A stretch of DNA of 64,000 nt from an uncultured Clostridia bacterium. Lineage in GTDB: Bacteria > Bacillota > Clostridia > Christensenellales > Borkfalkiaceae. Below are positions 19,781-27,098 of the stretch, one piece after another; the first letter of the stretch is position 1, and every line of letters starts with the position of its first letter. Position numbers and translations under genes: made by a program. Location: contig CAJFTM010000004.1 of NCBI GenBank assembly GCA_904419945.1, forward strand, positions 47,025-111,024, read 5' to 3'. The notes under the pieces are model-generated. The model was not told where the DNA came from, did not search any database, and saw only the letters and a list, made by a program, of their open reading frames with translations.

Positions 19781-19806
19781 ACTTTTTAACTTCCTTATAA
19801 TATAAT
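19778..19806 (+). promoter_or_regulatory. Possible promoter of the AT-rich gene
   Basis: TTTACT (19778-19783), 17 bases, TATAAT (19801-19806), about 45 bases before the ATG at 19851. An overlapping second TATAAT begins at 19796. Confidence 0.5.
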
Positions 19807-19850
19807 TACGATGAGACAGACAAAAATGGAACAGGAATTTTGGTGAAAGT

Positions 19851-20195
19851 ATGGTTTATTCGATTTGTGAACGTTTCATAACGAAAGATCATCCTGCTTA
19901 TTTAGAGTGGAGGACTGATTGTCAATGCGATGAAATCGCCTCTGCGGATTGCAGCCTTTTTAGTCACAAGTTACTATGGGCGTATGATGATAAAATAGAA
20001 CTTTCGGATCATGAACAATGGCTTGCCGTCCTTGTAATAAAAAAGGGGGAAGACCTTCCCTCTCTTGAAGGCTTTGAATTTTGTGGCTATGACCTTGTAG
20101 ACGGAGAGGATGAGTTCAGTACGGGATTTGGGACCAGCTCGTTGCCAAATTGTTCTTTTGATGAGATCTTTTCCTTTAAGGACTTGAATCAATAA
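19851..20195 (+). CDS. AT-rich gene of unknown function, possibly truncated
   Basis: 114 residues, not recognised: a soluble, acidic, Cys/Trp-containing protein (WRTDCQCDEI, DHEQWLAVLVIKKG). Composition and codons are far more AT-rich than all neighbours, which suggests recent transfer; small immunity-type proteins can look like this, but I see no diagnostic motif. The frame stops at TAA 20193-20195, then stays open for a further 41 codons (KQAEHLQELLRKRFPDEP, DCIICAVWRK) to TAA 20319-20321. The original protein may have been about 155 residues. It has its own promoter and terminator. Confidence 0.55.
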   Translation: MVYSICERFITKDHPAYLEWRTDCQCDEIASADCSLFSHKLLWAYDDKIELSDHEQWLAVLVIKKGEDLPSLEGFEFCGYDLVDGEDEFSTGFGTSSLPNCSFDEIFSFKDLNQ

Positions 20196-20346
20196 AGCCT
20201 CTGCGATAGCCGAAAACAGGCGGAACATTTGCAAGAACTCTTGCGCAAAAGATTTCCGGATGAGCCACACGCAGATTGTATCATATGTGCCGTTTGGCGG
20301 AAGACAAACATTAAAAAGTAAGATAACCTACGCTTTATTTAGCACG

Positions 20347-20384
20347 AAAAAGAGAGAAGGTTTTTTAAGACCTTCTCTCTTTTT
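20347..20384. terminator. Bidirectional terminator
   Basis: AAAAAGAGAGAAGGT and its complement flank TTTTTA, with A and T runs on both sides. It serves the AT-rich gene (+) and the membrane gene ending at 20487 (-). Confidence 0.85.
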
Positions 20385-20486
20385 GACCCTATGGGAACTG
20401 CGCTTTTGCGGGCGTCCTTCCTTTCGGCCCGACTTCTCCGGCGGATCCGGATACAGAGGTATGCGCGGCCCTCCGCGCGGATCTCC

Positions 20487-20894
20487 TTACAGATACAGCA
20501 GAGCGGAAAAAATAACGGGCACAAAGGCGGTCAACTGCATAAAGATAAACAAAAACCAGCCGGAGATCTTGCTCGCGACCAGCGCGAAGGCGCTCGGCTC
20601 CCCTTCGCTGCCGCCCTCCTCGTGGAAGGCCCGGTGCCAGCGATTGTGCCAGCGGCATAGGGAGTAATGAAAATACAGATCCACGATGCTGAGCGCGCTG
20701 CACGCGATATACACAAACGCCATCAAACCGACAGACAGGAAATCTTCCGCCCTCACCCCTACGGCAAAGCTGCCAAGCAGCAGCACGCACAGCCCGACGG
20801 CGGAGGTCAGACTCATGCAGACGATCAGCCTCCTGTCGCGGGCGCGCTGCAGCCGCACGGCGGACGGTTTGGTTTTGGAAAGAGTATTCTTCAT
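20487..20894 (-). CDS. Multi-pass membrane protein, unknown
   Basis: 135 residues, not recognised. Three or so hydrophobic helices (about 25-48, 53-75 and 110-133), a basic N-terminus and a charged loop (WHNRWHRAFHEEGG). Its start overlaps the stop of the HTH/membrane gene by 4 bases (ATGA), so the two are probably made together and may act as a pair. Confidence 0.65.
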   Translation of the reverse strand: MKNTLSKTKPSAVRLQRARDRRLIVCMSLTSAVGLCVLLLGSFAVGVRAEDFLSVGLMAFVYIACSALSIVDLYFHYSLCRWHNRWHRAFHEEGGSEGEPSAFALVASKISGWFLFIFMQLTAFVPVIFSALLYL

Positions 20895-21772
20895 ACGATT
20901 TTCCCTCCGACCGAGATCACCCGAAATGTATAAAATCGGTACATCCCGCCCTCGCTCATCGACACCGACCCGGAGACTGATCCGCCCGCCGCGAGGAAGT
21001 CCTCCGAAAGCGTGAGCGTGCGCCGCACTTTGTCATCCCACTGAGCCTCCGAATAAAATTCCACTTCGAGAACGGTGGAAAAATCTTCGATGTCGGCGGA
21101 AGAAGTGACGGTGATCGTCACGTCGGTCCATCCGTCCACATCGATATCGAGAAAGCGCGCATAATTGTCTTGATCCAGCTCCACTCCCACGACGAAGCGC
21201 TGCACGAACACGAAGACCGCCGCGATCAAAACGAGCAGGCAGACGATGTACCCGAACACGCGCTCGCCGTGCGTGAAGCCGTTGACGGGCGTGGACAGCT
21301 TTTCCTTGACGGGCCGACGCTCACGGATATCCGGCTCTGCGTCCCCTCTCGGGCGGCCATGCCCCCGCTCTCCGTCGGGCGGCTGCATGGAGGACAGCCA
21401 ATCGGGCGTACCGTCTGCGCGCAGCTGCTGCGGAGAGGCCGCGCGTTGCTCCGCCTCGGTTCCCACAGCGGCGCATGTTTCCTCCTCTGCGGGCACTTTC
21501 CCGGAAATTTCTTCGGGCGGCGCCGCAGAGGCAGGCGCCGCGCCCGCGCTTTCCGCCGCGGAAGATGCGCCGTGCGGCTTTTCCGTTGCGGCGCGCAGGA
21601 TCTCCTCCACCTCCACGCCGAGCACTTCCGCAAGCGGCAGCAAATAGCGCGAATCGGGCAGTTCGCCCGCCTCCCAGCGGGCAACTTCCTCCTCCGCTGC
21701 GCCCACCGCCTGCGCCAGCTGTGCAGGCGTCAGGCCGAGTTCCCTGCGCTTTTGCGCGAGAAATGTCTCCAT
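20891..21772 (-). CDS. Membrane-anchored XRE-type helix-turn-helix protein
   Basis: 293 residues. An N-terminal Cro/C1-type HTH (about 5-60, RRELGLTPAQLAQAVGAAEEEVARWEAGELP) is followed by an Ala/Pro/Glu-rich linker. One transmembrane helix (about 172-195, FGYIVCLLVLIAAVFVFVQ) and a likely outside beta-rich domain of about 95 residues follow. The architecture suggests signalling or DNA binding at the membrane, as in RodZ-like proteins, but no RodZ signature is visible. It overlaps the downstream membrane gene and starts 18 bases after yhbY. Confidence 0.75.
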   Translation of the reverse strand: METFLAQKRRELGLTPAQLAQAVGAAEEEVARWEAGELPDSRYLLPLAEVLGVEVEEILRAATEKPHGASSAAESAGAAPASAAPPEEISGKVPAEEETCAAVGTEAEQRAASPQQLRADGTPDWLSSMQPPDGERGHGRPRGDAEPDIRERRPVKEKLSTPVNGFTHGERVFGYIVCLLVLIAAVFVFVQRFVVGVELDQDNYARFLDIDVDGWTDVTITVTSSADIEDFSTVLEVEFYSEAQWDDKVRRTLTLSEDFLAAGGSVSGSVSMSEGGMYRFYTFRVISVGGKIV

Positions 21773-21790
21773 ATTCTCTCCTTTCGGTGC

Positions 21791-22084
21791 TTAAAACTCG
21801 ATATGTTTGAAATCTTTGCGGGAAGAGCGGCGATAAAAGATCGCCTTGCGGCCGATGACGGCCACGCAGTCTGCCCGCAGAGCCTCGGCCAGCTGTGCAC
21901 CCGTCGTTTTGGCATCCTCCTCGGCGTTGGTGAGGATATTGACCTTGATCAATTCGCGCGCCTCCAGCGCATCGGACAGAGATTTGATCATATTTTCGCC
22001 GATGCCCGCCTTGCCCACCTGTCCAACGGGCTCGAGGTTGGCGGCGATGCTCTTTAAGTTGCTCCTCTGTTTACTGGTCAGCAT
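21791..22084 (-). CDS. yhbY: CRM-domain RNA-binding protein YhbY
   Basis: 97 residues covering one complete CRM domain that binds ribosomal RNA during 50S maturation. MLTSKQRSNLKSIAANLEP, VGKAGIGENMIKSL and the GRKAIFYRRS end are typical. AGGAGAACGT directly precedes the ATG at 22084. It lies downstream of obg across repeat locus C, on the same strand; obg-yhbY is a common pair. Confidence 0.92.
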   Translation of the reverse strand: MLTSKQRSNLKSIAANLEPVGQVGKAGIGENMIKSLSDALEARELIKVNILTNAEEDAKTTGAQLAEALRADCVAVIGRKAIFYRRSSRKDFKHIEF

Positions 22085-22204
22085 ACGTTCTCCTTTTCGA
22101 TCTATACTATAAGGAAATACATCCCTTCCCGCGCAGGCAAGCCCGCGCAAAGCGAGAAACCCAGCCGCGCAAGCAAAGCGAGCGGCGGAATTTTCCTTCC
22201 CCAT

Positions 22205-22463
22205 CGGAAGATTTTGTTTTGTCAGCTCAAAACAAAATCTCCGAGTTGACTCCTTTGCGCAAGCAAAATCACACTTTTGCGCAGCGCAACCCTATTTGGC
22301 AATCCCTTGCCTTTTGCAGGAAAGGTGAAGCTGCCGCGCGCTCTCAAAGGCGTGCCCTTCCAAGCGCGGCGGCGAGGAAAACCTGGCCGACGAACAAAGT
22401 GAGCGGCGGGGTTTTCCTTCCCATCGGAAGATTTTGTTTTGTCAGCTCAAAACAAAATCTCCG
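22205..22463. repeat. Dispersed palindrome-bounded intergenic repeat, locus C
   Basis: Two identical 39 bp palindromes, CGGAAGATTTTGTTTTGTC-AG and its complement ending TCTCCG, lie at 22205-22243 and 22425-22463, 220 bases apart. Between them come GCGCAAGCAAAATCACACTT, a TTTGGCAATCCCTTGCC stem and CTCTCAAAGGCGTGCCC. A GGAAAACC..GGTTTTCC pair completes the unit. This is the same module order as loci A and D. The right palindrome ends 5 bases from the obg stop, so it may act as the obg terminator. Confidence 0.85.
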
Positions 22464-22468
22464 AGTAA

Positions 22469-23743
22469 TCACTCTTTGAACGAAAACTCCACGCCGCCGA
22501 CGACGACGGTATCGTCCTCCCGCACGCCCTTTTCGCGCAGGGCGCGGATGACGCCCTTGTCCTTGAGCACCTTTTGGAAATACGCCATCGAATCGGGATC
22601 GGACAGCACGACGTTGCGTTCGAGCATGTCCACCAACCCGCCCGTAACGTACCAGACCTCTTCCTCTTCGTCCTTTTCGATCACAAATTCGTTGACGTCC
22701 GGCGCCTCGTATTCAAACTCGTCGGCAGGGAGGGGCTCGGCGGGCGGCAGTGTTTCCAACGTGGCGAACACGGCGTCCAAAAGCTCCTTCGTCCCTTCGC
22801 CGAGCAGGGCGGTGATGGGATACGCCGGAATGTGGGGATACGCCTCGCGGAAGTGGGGCAGATTTTCCTCCGCGCCGAAGGCATCGCACTTGTTGAGCGC
22901 GACGATCTGCGGCAGGGAGGCGAGCTTTTCGCTGTATTCGGCGAGCTCGGCATTGATGCGGGCAAAGTCCTCGACGGGATCGCGCCCCTCCATGCCCGAA
23001 ATATCCACCACGTGCACGAGCATGCGGGTGCGCTCGATGTGGCGCAGGAAGTCATGTCCCAGCCCGGCGCCCTGCGCCGCGCCCTCGATCAGGCCGGGGA
23101 TATCCGCCGCCACGAAGGACCGGTCGTACCGGCGCACCACGCCCAAATTGGGGGACAGGGTGGTAAAGTGATAGCCAGCGATCTTGGGTTTGGCCGCACT
23201 GATCTTGGACAGCAGCGTGCTCTTGCCCACGTTGGGGAAGCCGATGATGCCCACGTCCGCGATGACTTTCAGCTCTAAAATGAGGGTGTGCGGCTGCGTC
23301 TTCTGCCCCTTCTGCGCGAAGTGCGGCGCATGCCGGCGGGAGGTGGTGAAGCGCACGTTGCCCTTGCCGCCCTTGCCGCCCCGCGCGATGAGGTGCTTTT
23401 CTCCGTCGGCGTAGACGTCGCACAGCAGCTTGCCCGTCTCCGCATCGCGCACGAGAGTGCCGAGAGGCAGGGCGATGACGACATCCTCTCCCCCCTTGCC
23501 GAAGCAGTTGTTGGTGCCGCCCCGCTCGCCGTCGCCCGCCTTGAAGCGGGAACCGAAGCGGAATTCGACGAGGTCGTTCTTGTCCTTATCGCCGACGACG
23601 TACACGTCGCCCCCCTTGCCGCCGTCGCCCCCGTCCGGGCCGCCGTTGGCGAAACCTTTGAAGCTCTTGAAGGAATTCATCCCGTCTCCGCCGTCGCCCG
23701 ACTTGACGGTGATCTTCACCTTGTCCGTAAAGAGAGATGCCAT
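22469..23743 (-). CDS. obg: GTPase Obg/CgtA
   Basis: Ribosome-associated GTPase linked to 50S assembly and stress; 424 residues. The N-terminal glycine-rich Obg fold (1-157, GGPDGGDGGKGG) leads into the G domain with GFPNVGKST (G1), DIPGLIEGA (G3) and NKCD (G4). A C-terminal OCT domain (about 345-424) completes it. nth lies 3 bases upstream and repeat locus C lies downstream. Confidence 0.97.
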   Translation of the reverse strand: MASLFTDKVKITVKSGDGGDGMNSFKSFKGFANGGPDGGDGGKGGDVYVVGDKDKNDLVEFRFGSRFKAGDGERGGTNNCFGKGGEDVVIALPLGTLVRDAETGKLLCDVYADGEKHLIARGGKGGKGNVRFTTSRRHAPHFAQKGQKTQPHTLILELKVIADVGIIGFPNVGKSTLLSKISAAKPKIAGYHFTTLSPNLGVVRRYDRSFVAADIPGLIEGAAQGAGLGHDFLRHIERTRMLVHVVDISGMEGRDPVEDFARINAELAEYSEKLASLPQIVALNKCDAFGAEENLPHFREAYPHIPAYPITALLGEGTKELLDAVFATLETLPPAEPLPADEFEYEAPDVNEFVIEKDEEEEVWYVTGGLVDMLERNVVLSDPDSMAYFQKVLKDKGVIRALREKGVREDDTVVVGGVEFSFKE

Positions 23744-23746
23744 ACT

Positions 23747-24430
23747 TTATACCTCTGCGGCGCCGCTCTCCGCCGGGGAAGGGGCTGCCGTATTCTGCTT
23801 GTTTTGCTGCGCAAAAAAATCACACACGCCGGCGAGCGGGCAGCTGCCGCAGGCGGGCTTTTGTGAGTGGCAGACGCGGCGGCCGTGCCAGATGAGCCAG
23901 TGGTGCGCCTTGGACCAATCCCGCTGCGGGATGACCTCTTTGAGCTGCTCCTCCGTTTTGGCGGGGGTATGCGCGTGCGCGAGGCCCAGGCGGTTGCTGA
24001 CGCGGAACACGTGCGTATCTACGGCGATCGCGTCCCGATCGAACCAAACGGAGGAGACGACATTCGCCGTCTTCTGCCCGACGCCCGCCAGCGACTTCAG
24101 ATCTGCAAATTTTTCGGGGACCTGCCCGCCGAACTTTTCCAAAATATCGCGCGAGGCGGAGAGGATATGCGCCGCCTTGCTGCGGTATAAACCGCAGGAA
24201 AAGATATACCCTTCCAGCTGCTCCTGCGTGAGGGCGAGCATGGCCTGCGGCGTGTCGTGCTCGCGGAAGAGCTCGGCCGTGACCTTGTTCACCCGCTCGT
24301 CGGTGCACTGCGCCGAAAGGATGACCGCCACCAGCAATTCATAAGCGGACCGATAATGCAGAGCGGGGCGCGCGTCCGGATACGTCTCCGCCAAAATTTG
24401 CAGCGCCTTTTGCGCCTGTTCACGTTCCAT
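23747..24430 (-). CDS. nth: Endonuclease III
   Basis: Base-excision DNA glycosylase/AP lyase for oxidised pyrimidines. 227 residues with the helix-hairpin-helix LAGVGQKTANVV carrying the catalytic Lys, and VDTHVFRVSNRLGL carrying the catalytic Asp. The C-terminal 4Fe-4S cysteines are in CHSQKPACGSCPLAGVC. A short Ala/Ser tail follows. It precedes obg by 3 bases and is transcribed with it. Confidence 0.96.
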   Translation of the reverse strand: MEREQAQKALQILAETYPDARPALHYRSAYELLVAVILSAQCTDERVNKVTAELFREHDTPQAMLALTQEQLEGYIFSCGLYRSKAAHILSASRDILEKFGGQVPEKFADLKSLAGVGQKTANVVSSVWFDRDAIAVDTHVFRVSNRLGLAHAHTPAKTEEQLKEVIPQRDWSKAHHWLIWHGRRVCHSQKPACGSCPLAGVCDFFAQQNKQNTAAPSPAESGAAEV

Positions 24431-24513
24431 GCCTCTATTTTACCATAAATTCTGCGCGAAAACAAGGCTTTTGCGGTACCGGCTCCGCCTTCCTGCCCGT
24501 TCCCGCCGTACTT

Positions 24514-24774
24514 TCAGCCCACGCGCGTGAGAAAGGTGCGCCCGCACTGCCGCTCGACGCGAAAATAGCCGAACAGCGCCCCGTACCCGCAGCCGGAAAT
24601 GACGCGGCGCGCCTGCGCAAAATCGAACGCGCCGATACGCACGGACAGGCCGCACCCCGCTCCCGTTTCCTGCGGAGTGGAGACCGCCGCCGCGCGAATG
24701 CCGCCCTGCCGCAGGCGGGCGGCACAGTCGAGTGCCTGCGCGCGCGAGCGGAATACAACCAAAAATTCACACAT
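24514..24774 (-). CDS. DUF3343 protein, putative Se/S carrier
   Basis: 86 residues, matching the small DUF3343 family (opening CEFLVVFRSRAQALDCAARL; GAGCGLSVRI). Family members usually lie beside cysteine desulfurases or selD and are proposed selenium/sulfur carriers; the Cys pair near residue 41 is the likely site. AGGAGGAAGGGT precedes the ATG. It is divergent from the cysteine desulfurase at 24910 and upstream of nth. The role is inferred from family and context; no selD is in this window. Confidence 0.75.
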   Translation of the reverse strand: MCEFLVVFRSRAQALDCAARLRQGGIRAAAVSTPQETGAGCGLSVRIGAFDFAQARRVISGCGYGALFGYFRVERQCGRTFLTRVG

Positions 24775-24821
24775 ACCCTTCCTCCTTGGTCGCCCGCGGA
24801 AAACTTTGATACCGCGCGGCA

Positions 24822-24834
24822 TACTATAATAGTA
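24822..24834. promoter_or_regulatory. Palindromic site in the divergent DUF3343/desulfurase promoter region
   Basis: TACTAT-A-ATAGTA is an exact 6+1+6 dyad in the only AT-rich spot between the two divergent genes, overlapping TATAAT (24825-24830). It could be an operator or two overlapping -10 elements. Confidence 0.4.
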
Positions 24835-24909
24835 CAGTATATGAACGGGCGCGCCTTTTGGCGCGCTTCGCAGGGCCGCCGCTGCCGCGGCCTGAAAAGA
24901 GAGGTGCCG

Positions 24910-26058
24910 ATGATCTATTTTGACAACGCCGCTACGGGCGGGCACAAGCCGGACGCCGTCGTGCGGGCGGTGCGCGCGAGCATCGAAGGCCCCTGCGGCA
25001 ACCCCGGACGGAGCGGACACGCGCTGTCCGTCGCCTTAGCGGAAAACGTGCTGCGCTGCCGCAGACTGCTATGCGACTTTTTGGGCGGAGAAAGCTGCGA
25101 GCGGGTCATTTTGACCAAAAACTGCACGGAAGCACTGAACATTGCGCTGTTCGGACTGCTGCGCCCGCCGCAGGGCCCGCCCGCAAGTCCCCCGCATGTG
25201 GTGAGTACGGCGGCGGAACACAACGCTGTGCTGCGGCCGCTCCTCTTTTTGGAACGGAACGGATACATACGCCTCACCCTCGTACAGCCGCAGGAGGGGC
25301 GCATTTCTCCGGCGGCGATCGCGGCGGCGGCAGAAACGGACACCGTTGCCGCGGTGTTTACCCTCGCTTCCAATGTGACGGGAGCGGCCATCGACCCGGC
25401 GGCGGTGCGCGCCCTGCTGCCCGGACACATCCTGACCGTGTGCGACGGCGCGCAGGCATGCGGACACTCGGCTGTCCACATGAAGGAAAACGGCATCGAT
25501 GCGCTCGCCGTGGCGGGACACAAGGGCATGCACGGCATCCAGGGCAGCGGCGCGCTGCTGCTCTCCGAACGGATACAGCTGTTCCCCTACGCCTACGGCG
25601 GCACGGGAACGGACAGCGCCGCCCCCGACATGCCTTCCTTTTACCCCGAACGGCTGGAAGCGGGGACGCTCAGCTTCCCTGCGGCCGCCTCGCTGGCAGA
25701 GGGCGTGCTGTACCTGCTGCCCCGGCGCGCCGCCATTGCCGCCCGCCTGCACGAACTGACAGGTATGCTGCTGGAAGGGCTGCGCGCCGTGCGAGGCCTA
25801 CGGGTCTACTCCGAGCCCAACCCCTTCGGCATCGCGGCGTTCGGCTGCGATGCGCTCTCTTCCGAGCTGTTCGCGCAGCGGCTTTCCGACGAATATGACA
25901 TCGCCGTACGGGGCGGACTGCACTGCGCGCCCCGCATCCACGCGGCGCTGGGCACCCTGCAGGCGGGGCTGGTGCGCGCGAGCCTCTCCGAATTCAATAC
26001 CGAACGGGAAGTTTCCGAATTTTTGCGGGCCGTACGCGCCATCGCCGCCGCGCCCTGA
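24910..26058 (+). CDS. Cysteine desulfurase family protein (class V aminotransferase)
   Basis: PLP enzyme of the group found with DUF3343 in Bacillota, 382 residues. YFDNAATGGHKP opens the protein, TKNCTEALN lies near residue 80, and VAGHKGMHGIQGSGALLLS holds the PLP Lys. The likely catalytic Cys is in GGLHCAP near residue 340, a spacing typical of the SufS/CsdB-like branch. The start is the ATG after AGAGAGGTGCCG. It would deliver sulfane sulfur or selenium, perhaps to the divergent DUF3343 partner. The separate nifS at 38.8 kb is the likely Fe-S cluster enzyme. Confidence 0.85.
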   Translation: MIYFDNAATGGHKPDAVVRAVRASIEGPCGNPGRSGHALSVALAENVLRCRRLLCDFLGGESCERVILTKNCTEALNIALFGLLRPPQGPPASPPHVVSTAAEHNAVLRPLLFLERNGYIRLTLVQPQEGRISPAAIAAAAETDTVAAVFTLASNVTGAAIDPAAVRALLPGHILTVCDGAQACGHSAVHMKENGIDALAVAGHKGMHGIQGSGALLLSERIQLFPYAYGGTGTDSAAPDMPSFYPERLEAGTLSFPAAASLAEGVLYLLPRRAAIAARLHELTGMLLEGLRAVRGLRVYSEPNPFGIAAFGCDALSSELFAQRLSDEYDIAVRGGLHCAPRIHAALGTLQAGLVRASLSEFNTEREVSEFLRAVRAIAAAP

Positions 26059-26078
26059 GCGCTCCTGCCGCAACGGAT

Positions 26079-26108
26079 GCGCCCGCCCTCCGCAGGGAGG
26101 GCGGGCGC
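26079..26108. other. GC stem-loop between convergent genes
   Basis: A GCCCGCCCTCC stem with a short loop lies between the desulfurase and the small gene at 26124. There is no T-run on either side, so terminator function is uncertain. Confidence 0.45.
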
Positions 26109-26123
26109 ACGAACGGCAGACGA

Positions 26124-26420
26124 TCAGATCTTTTTCAGCTTTGCGATGACCTGTTCCAGCTTTTTGCGCTTGGCGGCATCCAGCATGGGAGCGACGGCCG
26201 CACAAAAGTGATCTAATTCTGCATCCGACAGGGTCCCCGCGCGGCGGCTGCGCTCCGCCTCTTTATAGATGGCGCGCAAAATTTCCCCCTCGCCGCGCCC
26301 CTCCGCAAGCGCGGCCACCGCCTTCGCGGCGGCCGCGACGTCGGCGGGAATGCCTTCCTCCTTTTTGCCCTTGCCGCCCCTGTCCTGTGCGCCCTCCGAA
26401 TACGAACGAAAATCCTGCAC
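26124..26420 (-). CDS. Small helical protein, unknown
   Basis: 98 residues, not recognised. A charged N-terminus (GAQDRGGKGKKEEG) precedes an all-helical body (ILRAIYKEAERSRRAG, AELDHFCAAVAPML, KKLEQVIAKLKKI). The start is a GTG at 26420, 6 bases after GGAGG; the longer open frame upstream has no ribosome binding site. It is divergent from the small gene at 26498, with 77 bases between them. Confidence 0.65.
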   Translation of the reverse strand: MQDFRSYSEGAQDRGGKGKKEEGIPADVAAAAKAVAALAEGRGEGEILRAIYKEAERSRRAGTLSDAELDHFCAAVAPMLDAAKRKKLEQVIAKLKKI

Positions 26421-26497
26421 GATGCACCTCCGCAAAAAATATTTCTGCAATATGTATATGCGGCGGGCCGCCACGGTGCGCCGCGGGAGAAAATGAA

Positions 26498-26977
26498 ATG
26501 GCCGGACAGGAATGGAATGCACTGCTGCCGATGCTGCTCGCCATGAGCGCGGGCAAAACCAAGCCGCCAAACGAAAAGGCGACCGATCCGCTCACAGAAC
26601 AGCTCTCCCTTCTGCCCGATCAAACCGGCGGAGCGGGCATCCTGCAAACGATCCTCTCCCTGCTATCCGGAAAGGGGGAGGCAGAGCAAGGGAGCGGCGG
26701 GCTTTCTGCCCTGCTGCCCCTGCTCGGCGCACTGCAACCGCAGCTTGGCGCGCAGAAAGAGCAAAAGCCGACAGCGGACGGAGCGCAGGGACAGCCCGAT
26801 CTGCCGCCGCGCGCGCCCCAAAGCGCCGCGGCGGCCCCCGGGCAAGATGCGGGCGCGATCCCGGCGGATCCGGCGCGCCGATGCCTGCAAACCGCCGTGC
26901 CGGGCGCCTTTGACCCCATCGAACACTTCGCCGGGGAAGAGATCGTACAGCGGCTGGAAGCGTACTTTGCCGAATAA
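26498..26977 (+). CDS. Small protein with Gln/Pro/Ala-rich middle, unknown
   Basis: 159 residues, not recognised. Hydrophobic leucine-rich N-terminal segments (ALLPMLLAMSAG, ILQTILSLLSGK, LSALLPLLGALQPQLG) are followed by a disordered Gln/Pro/Ala stretch. The C-terminal piece ends EEIVQRLEAYFAE. GGGAGAAAATGA precedes the ATG. Together with the divergent gene it resembles the small sporulation or envelope-linked gene pairs of Clostridia, but that is only a guess. Confidence 0.6.
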   Translation: MAGQEWNALLPMLLAMSAGKTKPPNEKATDPLTEQLSLLPDQTGGAGILQTILSLLSGKGEAEQGSGGLSALLPLLGALQPQLGAQKEQKPTADGAQGQPDLPPRAPQSAAAAPGQDAGAIPADPARRCLQTAVPGAFDPIEHFAGEEIVQRLEAYFAE

Positions 26978-27029
26978 CCCGCTCTGCGGCCCAACGGCCC
27001 TGCCTCTCTCCGCCGCGTAGGCAGTATGC

Positions 27030-27064
27030 AAAAAGGCAGCCCCGCGCAAATGCGCGGGGCTGCC
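27030..27064 (-). terminator. Terminator of the cdaR-malic enzyme-cdd-S41 operon
   Basis: A perfect stem, GGCAGCCCCGCGC, has a 4-base loop (27035-27064). On the minus strand it is followed by TTTTTGC. Confidence 0.85.
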
Positions 27065-27098
27065 GCCCGTCCAAAAACAAAATAAAATGATCCGGCGC

